From the NCBI GenBank assembly GCA_027382625.1, contig JAJKFJ010021960.1, forward strand, positions 124,001 to 188,000: a DNA stretch of 64,000 nucleotides. The letters run 5' to 3'. Below, piece by piece: positions 1 through 11,513 of the stretch (its first letter is position 1; every line of letters starts with the position of its first letter). Under the pieces are notes generated by a model. The model saw only the letters and a program-made list of their open reading frames with translations. It made no database searches and was not told the DNA's origin. This stretch comes from Tetmemena sp. SeJ-2015. Taxonomy: Eukaryota > Ciliophora > Spirotrichea > Sporadotrichida > Oxytrichidae. Position numbers and translations under genes: made by a program.

Positions 1-3000
1 CCAAAGAATACCAAGCATTAACAGAGGATTTAAAAACTCTGAAAACACAAACTTAAGATCTTCTGGGTAATCATAAAAAAGAAGCTTCTATTTTCACTTT
101 GTTAAATCTAGAAGAGATGAATCAGCTGTCGAATGACAAAGATAAGATCATAAATGATTTGCAGCGCACTATCAAGGATATCAAGACTTCTCAACAGAGC
201 CAATCCTCTACTTCATTCAGTGTTGAAGCTGAGAATGACAGACTGTAAACTATGATCCTTAGATTGCAAGAAGAGTTAAGGGCCAAAGAGAGAGCTATTA
301 CATCTCTTGAGGAAACCCACTCTCAAAAGGTTTAATCTCTCAAGTAGGAAATCGAGACTGAGAACCGAATGAAGCAGGAGACTATGTTCAAAGAACTTGA
401 GTCTCTCAAAGATCAGATGAGGCATCAGCTTCAAAGCAAGAGTGACTAATTGGAAAGTGAATGGGAAGATATCGAGAGACAGAGAGCGCAACTAGCAGAG
501 TAAATGAGAGTTCAAAAGAGAGAGTAGGAGACTCAGTTCCAGCAGAGATTGGAGCAACAGGAATAAGTATTGAGGGATAGACTTAAAGCGATGGAGGCAG
601 ATATCAAGTCAGGCTGTGAACAGTCCAAGGAGCAGTAAATAACAGTCCTTTGTAAGTAGCTAGAGGAGCAGCATGCCATCAGAATCAAGACGCTCACTGA
701 AGAGTCAGCACAGCAAATTCAACTTCTGAAGAGTGAGCATTAGCAGAAGATGGAAGAGGCTAAGAAAGTAAAGGATAGAGAGCTTAAGAAGTTGAGAGAG
801 GAGAGTGAGAAGCAGAAGAAAATACTGGAGGAGAGGCTCAAGAAGATGGAGCTGGAGAGAGTAACTGAGAAGGAGTGCTTTGAAAGAGAGTCCAAGGAGA
901 AGATAGAATAACTCACAGCCAAGTACAAGAAGGACCTTAAAGCAGCTTAAGATAAACTGAGAGCAGAGACTAGAAATCAGGTTGATACAGTTAAAAATGA
1001 GCTTGCAAAGGCCAAGGCAGATTTCGAAAGAGAGAAGAAGAAGATATTTTCTGAGCAAGAGTCTCAAGTTGAATAGCTCAAAAGAGACTTTGAAGATCAA
1101 CTTGACAGAGATTTGAAAGCCCTTAAGGATAAACAAGAAAAGATTTTGAGAAAGAGACTAGATGAGAAGCAGTAAGAACTCACTACAGAGATGCGGAGAA
1201 GAGTCGAGCAACTAGAAGGTGAGATAAGAGAACTGAAAGAACTACAGTAAATTGAGTTAAAGAGGGAAAAGGAAAGATTAGAGAGCAGATTAAAGGAGCA
1301 GGTGAAGGGAGAAGTCAAACTAGAAATTCATGAAGAGCTTGAAAGAGAGTTCAAAGAGCAACTTGAAAAGATTAGAGGGCAGCAAGTTGTTGAACTAGAC
1401 AAGATGAAGACAAGATATGATATGATGCTTAGAGAGGAGAGAGCGAGCATGTTGCCAGCCTTGAACCTACAACAGGAATAAATCTACCGAAGCATGGGAG
1501 ATAACAGATCTAATGCAGCCATGAGTGAAATTGAGATTCAATGCGATCTCATTACGACTATGGACTAGGATAGAAAGAGAGCCAAGCACTCTTAAAACCA
1601 GAACATGAACTTCAATACTCAGCCTTTTAATCAGAATCCAAATTCACGCTATCAATAAGCTAGCTACGTTAACACAAGCCAAACCTCAGATAGCAATCCT
1701 GGCTTTAATTAAAACGTAAGAAGCTCATAGGATTACGTGCCTGCTTCTTAACCTTTCGACCAACAAAGAGAGAGTGATGCAGATGCAATGCAGTCATTCT
1801 ATGTTGAGTAGCTGAAGCATAATTTTGAGGAGGAATTAGAAAGGCAGCAATAACTCTTTGAGCAGCAGCTAATAGTGAAGTAGAACTCTTCAGTCAAAAT
1901 ATTTGAGGAGCTCTTAGTTTTAGAGTTTGACAAAATCCTTCAGTCCATATTTTTCAAAGCAAATCAATCATCCTAGACTTAAGATCAAAACAAGGGTAGT
2001 AGGAAAGGTAGATCAAAGGGCAGAATTAGTTCTTAGTAAGAACTTGAACAGCGCAGAAATGAAATTAACAAGCTGATTGCAGACATCCTAAATAGGAATG
2101 ATGATAGAAATGAAAAGCAAATGCGCAAGAGCTTGGAGAGTCTAAAGAGGAAGATCAGTGAAGTACTGAAGACTTTTAAGAATGAATTAGAGCTCAAGAT
2201 TCAAAGCAAGTTTGAAAAGTAGCAAGAGGAATTATTACTGAAACTAATCTTTAAAGAGTAATTTTGGCTATCTTATTACCTTTAGGTAGCTAAAATAATT
2301 CAAATGATTTTTCCATTTAAAACATCTATTGCAATTATCTAATTATAGGTTTTTATTTAGTTTAACCATACTTGCTTAGTAGCTTGCTAATGAGATTAAA
2401 TGATTTCTTTTAATTTGAGGAAGGAGAAGAGCTGAAGTAGGCTTAACTTTAGGAAAGGCTTCGCCTACCTATGCCTAGTAGACAACAAATGCTATTTGGG
2501 TAGTAGCAGCATCATACTCAAAGCATGAGTGATCTGATTTCACTCTAGGAAGAAGATGATAGCGAGTTGATGAGTGCGAGAAGCAATGAGAAGGGTTTCT
2601 ACCATCCACAGAATATGCAGAGAGTCATCAGGAGGTCCTAAGAAGTGCTAGAGATTTAAGAGAACAGACTCAAGAGAAAACAGCAAGCAAATAACATGCA
2701 CCCATAGAATACTAGATAAACCAACCTCAGATAGATCCGCATCCAGAGCAATAATTATTTCGAGAGATAGATTGCAATTTCGATCTCATTATTTTAAGAA
2801 TGGTGACTTTGCTTAGTGGAGAAGAAATAAGCGAGATACAATATGCTGATACTCCAAACTATAGAGCACTTCATCGTGCATCTGTGGAGGCATAGTTCAA
2901 CCAGAATAATCAGATTTTGGACTTTGAAGGAGATGAAGAGGATTATCAATCTGAATTCTACCAAATAGAGTCAAATATAAAGCAACTACATCCTTAGAAA

Positions 3001-5257
3001 ACGGGCAAGGGTTCTAAATAGTCTTCACACTTGCCCACTCCTCGAAATCTTGATAAAAATTTAAGTTTATAATTTTAAGATAAAGGAAAGGGACTTTTAC
3101 AAGGAAATAGATCGAATGAAAAGCTTCAGCAGAAAAATGCCCTCTCAGATGTCAAGAAGTACGCCAATGAAGAAGTACAGAGCGATGATATTTTGAGGAA
3201 GGTAGCACCCGTTGTAAATAGCAAGGGAGTTCTAGTAGTGGAAGTAGAAAAGGTAGTTAGAGATCTCAAAATATATATCCTATTTTCTTAAATGCTACTA
3301 CAAAGTCTACGATCTTCTAAATTCTACAAACTTCTAATTTAATCCTCACCGGAAGAATAAGAACTTGACTTGAAATCGGTAGCATCTACAGAGTCCGCAT
3401 CAAATCAGGATTCAGAGGCTACACTTCAGCAATATCGCTTACTCTAGAATGAGAGCTTTAAAATAATTGCAAAGCTCAACTAGGGAGTAGATCAGATGGC
3501 TAAATAGAGTGAAGTCTATAAGCTAAAACTTCTCAATTCAGAGCTTAAAGAGAAACTTAACAAGTATGAAAGCGAGGCAGAGAGAAATTCAGCAGCAATT
3601 AGAGTCGATGAAATAATTTAAACTTCTTGTTTAAGCTTTATAAAAATACTAGCTCAGTTCTAAAGACATTAGAATCAGCTAGGTTAATCAACTCAACTTT
3701 GCTTAGGACTTTTGGAAAATGCACAGCTGGGAATAAATAAACTCCTGTTCAAAATCTATCAAATGCTTGGACTCTTTGAACTTAGATAGCAATAAGATCT
3801 TGATTAAGAATTAGGGCTTATAGAAAGCAGATGCTTAGATTACCTGAAGCATAACCCTAATGACCCAGCTCAGATAGAATAGATGCTTTAGTCCACATAC
3901 TCTCCCAATAAACTTTAAGGAGGCACGCAGAAGATATGTCCAGAGTTACTCTCTCCAGAGGAGACTGCCTAACTGGTAGCTGAGGTATTTTAGAAACTTA
4001 ACCACTCTTACTCTCCAGCGAATAACGCCAATGATTACTCCAATATGGGTGGACCAAGTGCAAATGCTACTAACATCTTTAACAAGAATACTCAAAATCT
4101 TCATATCCCAGGAGTCGCTCACTAGCTAGATACCTATCAGTCCTTCTTCAATACCTTCCTGAGCAATGAAGCATAAAATAACTGCATCATTTCATTTACA
4201 TCTCTAAAATGAAGAGTATATAAAGAGTGCGGAGAACTTCATCCAGAAGTACAGAGAGTAGATGAGTCACACTCAAAACATGAGACAGCAACTCTAGTAG
4301 CAACAGCAAATGCGGTTGAATAGAACCAATACCAGTACTAACATGCCTCTCTAACGCTAAGATGGCTCAGGTAACAGGACCATGCATCCGAATTATCAGG
4401 CCTAAGCCTAGCCGATACACAGGCAGTACTAATCAGTGCAGCTGAACAACTTGTAGAATAAGAAGAGAAGCAGAAGTCAATCAAATAACGGGCAGAGCAT
4501 CAACGCTCATAACTAGTCAGTCCTTACTTAACAGCCGCAGTATTTGTAGCACTAATTCGCTCCTCTCCAAATGAATTAGACTACTAGCTAGATAAGCAAC
4601 CCCTCTCACACCTATGTCTCAAACATCTTCTAGAAAGGAGCTTAGTAGACTGGCAACTAGTATGATAACATGCATTCTATATCCATTCACACTCAAAACC
4701 CCTCTCTCATTCCCTCGGGTCATCACTTTATTTCTTAGAACAATAATAATGAGAACTTCAACAACTTGAATTTCAACTCGCAAGCTACCACTAACAACAA
4801 CCTCAGTACCTTTACTAGAGGAGCAGAAATGTTGCAGTAGCAAAGATAAGGAGGGTCTTTCCCGAGGAAGAATTCAGATGGCGATCATCCACAAGTCTCC
4901 AACAGCTTTAATGGAAATCCTTGGAAGTAGAATACTCAATAGAGCGTCCAGTAGCAGCAACATTCTAGACCTCCACACAACAATTAAACCTAGCTAGCTC
5001 ATTAAATTAATCAGAATCAAAGCTATCAATTCAAGTCCACAGGATTCTCAGAGCCAGTAATCTTGACTGGATAGACAATTGGCTAGAACTAGTTCTAGAG
5101 TGTGAAATAATTTTTAATATAATACGCACCCTCTGGTAGCAACAGCTCTCAAAATGCTATAAACCAAACTTAAGATAATGTAAATGCCATGTTTGAGAAG
5201 CTTAAGAATAACTATACTGGTAGTGCAAATGCTTTTAAAGGCTAAGGCTACAACTGA
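1..5257 (+). CDS. Large coiled-coil protein, 5' end outside window
   Basis: The reading frame is open from the left edge with many in-frame TAA/TAG (Gln) and stops at TGA 5255-5257. Residues from the edge to about base 1470 form a dense Glu/Lys/Arg/Leu coiled coil; the C-terminal third (4215-5257) is Gln/Asn/Ser-rich and disordered. The frame changes three times, and each change is removed by excising an insert between direct repeats: TAATTT (2259/2411), CGAGA (2761/2832) and AATGAAG (4165/4208). This defines four MDSs in normal order and orientation. More in-frame IESs may remain, for example near 3250-3330 and 3600-3660. No catalytic domain is recognised; a cytoskeletal or centrosomal scaffold is possible but is inference. 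Confidence 0.8.
2259..2416. other. IES 1 of coiled-coil gene, pointer TAATTT
   Basis: TAATTT occurs at 2259-2264 and 2411-2416. Removing one copy plus the AT-rich insert (152 bp) joins ...AAAGAG-TAATTT-GAGGAA..., which reads FKEQFEEGEE and restores the frame. Confidence 0.85.
2761..2836. other. IES 2 of coiled-coil gene, pointer CGAGA
   Basis: CGAGA is at 2761-2765 and 2832-2836. Removing 71 bp moves the frame by the amount needed and removes the TGA at 2804-2806; the joined product reads NNYFEIQYADTPNYRA. Confidence 0.7.
4165..4214. other. IES 3 of coiled-coil gene, pointer AATGAAG
   Basis: AATGAAG is at 4165-4171 and 4208-4214. Excising 43 bp removes an in-frame TGA and joins LSNEEYIKSAENF. 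Confidence 0.88.
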
Positions 5258-5397
5258 TTTCCTTTAAATTTATCATAATATATTGACTTTACCTTTTTAA
5301 TCTTCTTATAGTATCACTCTTTGAATTATTTGTGTGAGTGAGTTCTTAGACTATTATGGGAATAAATAAATTCAAAATATAAATAATCAAAAATAAA

Positions 5398-6031
5398 ATG
5401 ATGAACGTACAGAGCTTGATGCAGCAGTTGAAAGTGAGTGGCGAGCACAAGGGAAAGATAGAGGATATTCAGAAATATATCAAGGATCACCGCGTCTAAG
5501 AGTTGTTTAATGTAAGAACATATCAATGCTTTGTCTTCTATCAACTATAATGGATTATAAATGCGAATAACCCTCTCTATAGGAAATTTTGACTCAAATT
5601 TTGCACAACCGTCCTCCAAATGCTCGCGAATACATCATTGATTAGCTGAGCAAGCTAAAGACTGTTCGCCCTGACGACCCTCACAGCAACTAACTCTATC
5701 AGCTTGAATACACATTCCTTAACACGCAAGACTTCGAGGCCATCTTCGAGTCATATGATGTTCTTGGCATTCAGACGGTTCCAATTGCTTATTTAATTCA
5801 AGGTAACTCTCAATCAGACGCAATAGCTTTCTCTTCAAACTTTAATTTATAATTTCATGTGTAGGTTTGCAAGTAGTGGGCGTTGAAAACGGCAGGCAGG
5901 TGCTAGAGCAGAGATATCCTGAGCTGATTGCTGAGGAAACTATCAACAAAGTTACCTTCGTTTACGTTCTCGAGGAGGAGCACAAAAGATGCGGATTCAG
6001 CTATAACGCCCCAGTTCCTTAAGCCAAATGA
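5398..6031 (+). CDS. EFCAB10: EFCAB10-like protein with RIIa-type N-terminus
   Basis: Three exons: 5398-5511, 5583-5802 and 5865-6031, with GT-AG introns of 71 and 62 nt, coding about 166 aa. The N-terminus (IQKYIKDHRVQELFN, then LHNRPPNAREYIIDQL) has the pattern of the RIIa/Dpy-30-like dimerisation fold seen in EFCAB10 and related ciliary proteins: a short helix, a 'RP.N.REYII..L' motif and a second helix. The rest (QDFEAIFESYDVLGIQTVPIAY) resembles the degenerate EF-hand half of that family. Two ATGs are adjacent (5398 and 5401). The family is axonemal in other organisms, so a ciliary role is inferred. No IES is needed to read it, so it may be one MDS. Confidence 0.72.
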
Positions 6032-6160
6032 ATAGAAAGGTTATTATATTTTTAAGAAACTATATCTCATCACACTTAAATTCATTAAATTAATAGTTGT
6101 CATATATCTATTCCAAATATTTTAAAGTTCTTAAGTAGGAGTGTTGATTGCACTGTTTGC

Positions 6161-8395
6161 TCATATTTAAACTACACTTCCTAATTACTACCTGCTTATC
6201 ACATAGAAAATTAAATTCATTTATTCACTATTGACAATACATGATTTATAAACATATCTCTTTATTCTCTCGCTGCATTAATTCTCGAGAAGGATAATCT
6301 TCTGTATGTTTTAAAAAGCCTTCTCTGAAACACCGTCCAGGAAATAACTAGCCCCCAGATCTCTGATGAAATTCATCTGCAGGTTTATCACTTTAATAAA
6401 CTCGTGGTCGTAGAAAGCATCTGCCAACATAATTGCCCCTTCGTCTCCTATGTTATTGTTGTAGAGGGTGAGGGATTCAAGTTTGATTCGTGGATTTTTA
6501 ATTAGCAGGGCGATGAACTCCACTCCATAGTCTTATATGTTATTGTTAGAGAGGCAGAGTTTCCTCAAGGAGTGGCAGGTCTGCAAATTCTGAAACAGCT
6601 CTGACAGATCGTCGTGATGCAAGAAGAACCCATGAATTTCAAGCGTCTACAGACACATCTTGTTTTGGAGAGACCTGGCAAGTTCAGCTGTTCCAGTCAG
6701 CAAGAAGGGAATCTCCTTGTCTTTACCCACAAGCATCATCACATTATTGTAAACCTTGAAAGTATTTATCTTGTACTAATCTGCAAGGAATTAGAAGAGG
6801 ATGGTTGCACCTCCATCAGAAAACAGGCAATTTGGGATTGAGATGGAAATCACTTGCTCAAGAGCGATGTAAATCAGGAATTCAAAGAGTATCTGGTCAG
6901 TCACTTGCTTAGTCCCAAAGACGGTTGCACCTTGTCTGTGTCTTCTATTGATCAGGAAATAGCCATTGAAGGACTCCTCCTTCGCTTTCTCTTCTTAGGC
7001 CAAAGCTGAAATGTTATTTGACAGTCTGAAGGGAGTGATATGCCCTTTGGGGTTGTTGCTACTCATCCCATGCATCCCTTCATTTGCCTTATAAGAACTA
7101 TTCTTATTAAGTTCAGAGTAAGGAGATTTCTGGTAGAATTAGTTCAAGGAAATCTTCCTTGCTTTGTTAATGAGCGAGCTAATGTTGGATGTGAGTTAGT
7201 CAGCCTTGAAATTAAACATGGACAGATTCTTACTCGTCTCAAACTTCCTTTTAGAATTCCCAAGGACATTAAATTATGAGTGAATCTTTAATTTTGAAGA
7301 CTTTGCGATTGGTTGAGAGACTCCCTCTGTCCACGATTTCATCTGACTCGTTTCTTTTAAGAGACTGCTTATGTTTCTTCCTTGTTAAGTTATTATCTAG
7401 ACTTTCATCCTCTTCTTTGACTTCCTTCATTCCTCCAGCATCTTTTCCTGTCTATTGCTTATTCATATCTATCTTAAATGCGCTAAGTTTATCTAAAAAT
7501 GCAAATTTAATGGCATTCCAATAATGGCATAATGGCAAAGCTATTTTAAAGTTGCTGATTACTTTGCTGTCTTTCATGTTTCTAAAGTGTATCCTTCTTA
7601 TGAATTGCTTGCTCCTTATACTTCTAAATCAAGTTAGTAGAGTTGTGCTGGTTGGCAGAGGCTCTTATCTCCTCAGGGCCTTTCAGAGTATCTATCTTGA
7701 AGAGAGATCGTCCCAGTTTGAGCGGAGAGTGCAGCTGCATCTAGTTAGTTCTCCTGCCTGGTAGATTTAAGAACTCGTTCGTCCCTTACTTCTAAGGCAC
7801 TTCTATTTTCAAAGTCGCTGCTTTCTAATAAACTAAAAATAAAACCTAATATCTACTCAAGCTTTCGTCTTTTACCTGCTTAAAGTTTTCTCCTCTATCT
7901 TTAACTCCTCCTCTTCATCATCTTGAAAGAAATCCTATGGAAGAGAGAAATAATAGTCACAGCACACATTTTAAATGGAATATCGTTACTGCTCTTGACT
8001 TAAATGATGTTGATAGCTGCCGGCCTAAATCTTTCTATGTTTCCACCCAATCCGCTATAAACGCTTTTCCTCTATGAAATTGATCTTAATATGAAAGGTG
8101 ATTATGAAATGGTGCTTGGAGCGGGAGACTAAACAAAAGCAGATTCAAGATCTCTCTCAGGAATCTTTACCTTATTTTTCTTCTTGTTCTTTAGAGCTTA
8201 ACTTTTCTTCTTTTCCTGTTTCTCTAAATCTCTAACATCCTTTCTATACTTTCCCTTATTCTAGGAGTCTGAATCAGAATCTTCCTCCTTAAGCGCTGCT
8301 GAGTCCATCATCTTGTACTTCTTATGGATGGAATCTTCCTCAGTGATGGTCGTTGGCAACTGCTGCCTGCAAACGTAGGTGGAGGCAGAATATTA
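6161..8395 (-). CDS. Leucine-rich repeat protein, C-terminal part of locus
   Basis: Read on the minus strand from 8395 down to TGA 6161-6163. The N-terminal part is acidic/basic and disordered (MMDSAALKEEDSDSDS near 8310). The C-terminal part has ribonuclease-inhibitor-type LRRs: LRKLCLSNNNIQDYGVEFI, then LTLYNNNIGDEGAIML, then INLQMNFIRDLGASYF. Several frame changes occur; one is cured by excising between GCCATTA copies at 7536-7530 and 7514-7508 (minus strand order). An unresolved frame change lies near 7255-7275. The segment begins at a 14-bp repeat shared with the upstream coding block at 8936, so it is probably the 3' half of a gene starting at 10882. LRR scaffolds of this kind are common in ciliate axonemes; function is not known. 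Confidence 0.68.
7508..7536. other. Small IES with three pointer-like copies (minus strand GCCATTA)
   Basis: Plus-strand TAATGGC is at 7508-7514, 7522-7528 and 7530-7536. Joining the outer copies removes 22 bp and turns two out-of-frame blocks into one (minus strand NSFAIKFAFLDKLSAFKI). Confidence 0.75.
8382..8395. repeat. 14-bp direct repeat, copy 1 (candidate pointer)
   Basis: GAGGCAGAATATTA at 8382-8395 recurs exactly at 8936-8949, 554 bp apart, on either side of a GC-rich block. The length fits long pointers typical of scrambled or nested loci. Confidence 0.8.
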
Positions 8396-8600
8396 TAATA
8401 ATAATTAAGGGAATTAAAGGGCCCCCGGCATAAATAAGATAGGCCGTGACGTCAATGATATTGCTGTGACGCACTTATCTGACGCACACAAACCTACCAG
8501 CCGAATAGGGATAATTAAACACGTGGCACCCCGCCACCTCACACTCTGAGCAGAAGCCCCCGCTTCTGCAGACCATTTCCCAAAAAAAACCTAAAAGGAG
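8396..8600. other. Rest of GC-rich block, hairpins, no coding seen
   Basis: Contains GTGGC-ACCCC-GCCAC and an 8-bp stem with CCCC loop at 8550-8569, plus repeated TGACG motifs (8447-8485). No convincing reading frame in the ciliate code. It could be a second structured RNA or a flank of the one at 8608-8910. Confidence 0.4.
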
Positions 8601-8607
8601 AAAAAAA
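8601..8607 (-). terminator. Oligo-T run, candidate Pol III terminator
   Basis: Seven A on the plus strand (T7 on the minus strand) immediately follow the minus-strand hairpin at 8626-8609 (CCGGT...ACCGG), the arrangement expected of a Pol III transcript end. A T8 run lies a little further downstream. Confidence 0.45.
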
Positions 8608-8910
8608 TCCGGTAGCTTCGGACCGGGAGCAAGTGCTGCTTTCCCTAGCGTCTGGCTTCGCTGTCCACTGCATGACTAAGTGTTTGCCCATAGATCTCGT
8701 CCCTCCACGCCTAAAGGATTAGGAGGGTGAGTGGGAACCACTCACCTTTGATTATCTCTCCAGTGAGCAGCTAAACCCCCTTCCCCAGGGCTTCGGCTGC
8801 CATTATCCCTTGCCTCTTTAAGCACTCACCCACCAGCCAATGGATTACCAAACCAGAAAGCCTTCAGGGAAAGGGCGACCGGTGCCTAGTGCCGGTCGTG
8901 TGCGTCCTGA
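8608..8910 (-). ncRNA. Candidate structured non-coding RNA, unidentified
   Basis: A stretch much richer in G+C than its surroundings holds several strong hairpins: CGACCGG/CCGGTCG at 8876-8898, a 9-bp perfect stem with 3-nt loop at 8726-8746, and the terminal CCGGT/ACCGG hairpin at 8609-8626 followed on the minus strand by T7. The minus strand is favoured because of that T run. No open frame of note. I compared it by eye with SRP RNA (GGAA loop plus AGCAG motif), RNase P/MRP, U-snRNAs, U3 and spirotrich telomerase RNA (needs a CCCCAAAA template) and found no convincing match. The 5' end is a guess. Confidence 0.45.
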
Positions 8911-8935
8911 ATTTTAACTTTCTAATTTAATAATT

Positions 8936-8949
8936 GAGGCAGAATATTA
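8936..8949. repeat. 14-bp direct repeat, copy 2 (candidate pointer)
   Basis: Exact copy of 8382-8395. Lies within the minus-strand coding block, at the codons for ILP. Confidence 0.8.
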
Positions 8950-10882
8950 ATTAGAGTTGGGATGACTTGAGAGTTAACGGCAGCCTTTCCAGACCTCTCG
9001 GTGGAGGAGTGCTTGACTTGAGAACTAGTAGGGGTATCTCTTCCTGCTGAGCCAATAATTTTTCCGACATCAAGAGCCTTAATGAGTGAAGGGGTGATGT
9101 TAGAGTGAGTAGAGACTCGCTGAGAGTTGCTGTCATGAGTCAACTTTTTAAAGAGACTCTCCTTTCTTTGCTTATCATTTAAAGTCTCAGCAAAGTTCAC
9201 ATTGCTTGAGGAGGGCGCTGGGCTTACATCTAGAGGATACTACACTGACTTTATTATTGACTTCTTTGCAGATCTGTTAGTGAAATTAGAAAAGAAAATA
9301 GAAGAGACTTTAAAGAAATCCTAGTTGACCTTCCCGTCATCCACTGAGGACAGTCTTTGATCCTTTTTATTAAACTAAAGCGTCTTAAAATAATTATGGC
9401 TCCTATCTATGAGGAGTGTGAGGTTAGCTGGGAGCAATAACTAATATTAAATAATCTTTTCAAAAGACTTTAAATGTATACTCCTTGATAAAGTTTTAAT
9501 TAGGCTTTGAAACGTTTGACTGACTAATTGCAGCGCTATCCTTGATTTGACTGTTGATAAAGTTGAATCTCTTGATGAATTCATCCTGATCCTTCTCTTC
9601 ATTTTTCCTATTGATGATTCCCTTAATTGATGGAATCATCATCATTTAAATCCTTATGATAAATTTCAAGATGCGAAATTCATTTTGCTAGCTCTCCCCT
9701 CCAAGACCCTGCCTCCGATGGATAGGTTGGGTGAAAATATTTAGTTGTTGGACTAAGTCAGGAGATGCCTGCTCTTCAAGTTAGGAGACTCGATTACCTT
9801 TTTCATCATACTCGAGTTCACTTAGAGATTTGTAAACTTAATATGTTTGAACTCTTTACCCAGACTGAATAGTCCTAAGTTTACTCTTGGCAGGTTAAAT
9901 AATCTTCCTGGCCAGCTCTTATCTTTAGTCCTCGTAAACTTTGTTTATCTACTCATCAACTATTCCCGAGTAGTCGATATCTTTCTTGTTTCTTTGTGGC
10001 TAGTAAGAGGAGTCTCGCAGCATGACGCTTATATTATAGCTGTCATCTCCAAAGGACGACTCCACCCGTGAGCGCCTGCTTTTCAGATCACGGATGTTCT
10101 ACACGTTGAGGTACTGACTTGCCTAGAGACTTTTCTCAGCCTCACCAATTATCCCATCTCCACTTCTAGAAAATTTGCGAGGGACTAACTATGGCGTCAG
10201 ACTGTGCATCTTCAGATTATCTTCTTAAGGTAGCACTAGCTTAAATGTCTCAGCTCCAGTCACAGATGGTCTCCCCTCATGCTAATTTGACTGGGACATC
10301 CTTAAAATATGGTAATACGCTTTCATTTATATTATTAACATCACTGAGCTTTAAAAGTTAACAATGGATCCCTGTCTCGATTTCCCACCTATACTCTGGT
10401 CATCCTGCCTTACAATCGAGCTTCCCTCTGCTTAGCTCTTGAATGGATTAACTTGGTCGAATCCTTAAGCCAAATTATCCACATTTATTTCTCTGACTTT
10501 GCCTTTTTTGGCTTAGCTGAAGATATCCTAAGTGGCTTAATGTAAGATTTAGGGATTTATTGGAGCAGCTGAGTGTGGAAATTTTATGATATCATCTGCC
10601 CACTGATCGCTTGAGAGCAGTCGCTTTTCTTAAGTGTTGTCATTGTAATTGACAGAGAGGACTTAATTGCTCACAAAGCTCTTCTCTTGAATGAAGGATT
10701 CTTTTGAAATACTAAATTTTATAATGCATAAAATAATCTTCATCTGCATTTGGGTGAGAGCTTTTGATGAGCGAGGATTCTAGGAATTAAGTGATATTCA
10801 TTTCACTCAAGAGCTTTTAAGGCTTTTCTTATTTGTCTTTTTAATGAGTTCTCACTACTTTATTTTCTCCTTCTTCCATCAT
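8936..10882 (-). CDS. Disordered protein, probable N-terminal part of the LRR gene
   Basis: Starts at minus-strand ATG 10882 (MMEEGENKVV...; a second ATG follows). Coding continues through several frames separated by AT-rich inserts: 10720-10880, then a Ser/Gln-rich block (SSDQWADDIIKFPHSAAP near 10600), then a long block 9430-10280 with SSFGDDSYNIS and YDEKGNRVSQLEEQ, then 8936-9370 (NFAETLNDKQRKESLFKK). There is no TGA at its apparent end; the frame runs into the GC-rich block only because of that insert. Joining at the 14-bp repeat fuses it to the LRR segment downstream, although one further small frame change is then needed. No domain recognised. Confidence 0.6.
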
Positions 10883-11513
10883 GATATTATTCTCATTTAT
10901 TATGGATCATTATTTAATTGTAGTCAGTGATAGATAAAACTTATTTAATGGACTGCAAGCAAACTTTGACAGTAAAATTTTTAACTTACCTTTCTATCTT
11001 TAACTTTTCTAGCAGCCAATCGAAATAAATTGAGCTTTTTGCTCTTTAATATATATCTGCTACTTATTGCTTGACATTAAATTTATTCAAATAATTAGTT
11101 TTAAAACCCTCAACTATGTTAAGAATTATTAATTATTTCAAAATACTCCAACTGATATCACAGATCTCAAGCTTTTTAATTTTATCTTAAAGCAATAAGT
11201 TTATACAATAAATTCCTAGCAATACTTTAGTAAGCTCTAACTAGTTCTGAGGTTGCATATTTAGGTGTTCATTTTTGCTCTACTGTTTGGATAGTCTCTC
11301 CATATTTTTCTTATGCTGTGTCTTGCTCACTTACACTGAGTTATTAAGAAGAAGTTAGGAACTCCTTTTTTTATCCTCCCCTACAGGATATTTGCTCTCT
11401 TCTTATTTCATTAGTGAAACAAATTTAGAAAAATTAATTTTGACTCTCCTCCAATTGCTTTCAAACACTACTTAGTAAGTAAAAGTTAATAGTGGATATG
11501 AGGGTTAAATTTA
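10883..11513. other. AT-rich intergenic region, no gene seen
   Basis: Divergent interval between the minus-strand gene starting at 10882 and the plus-strand gene starting at 11514; likely holds both promoters. No repeat or RNA recognised. Confidence 0.5.

Noticed and set aside
8608..8910. SRP RNA (7SL) identity
   Set aside because: Size and Pol III-like end would fit, but the helix 8 GGAA/AGCAG motif is not found on either strand.
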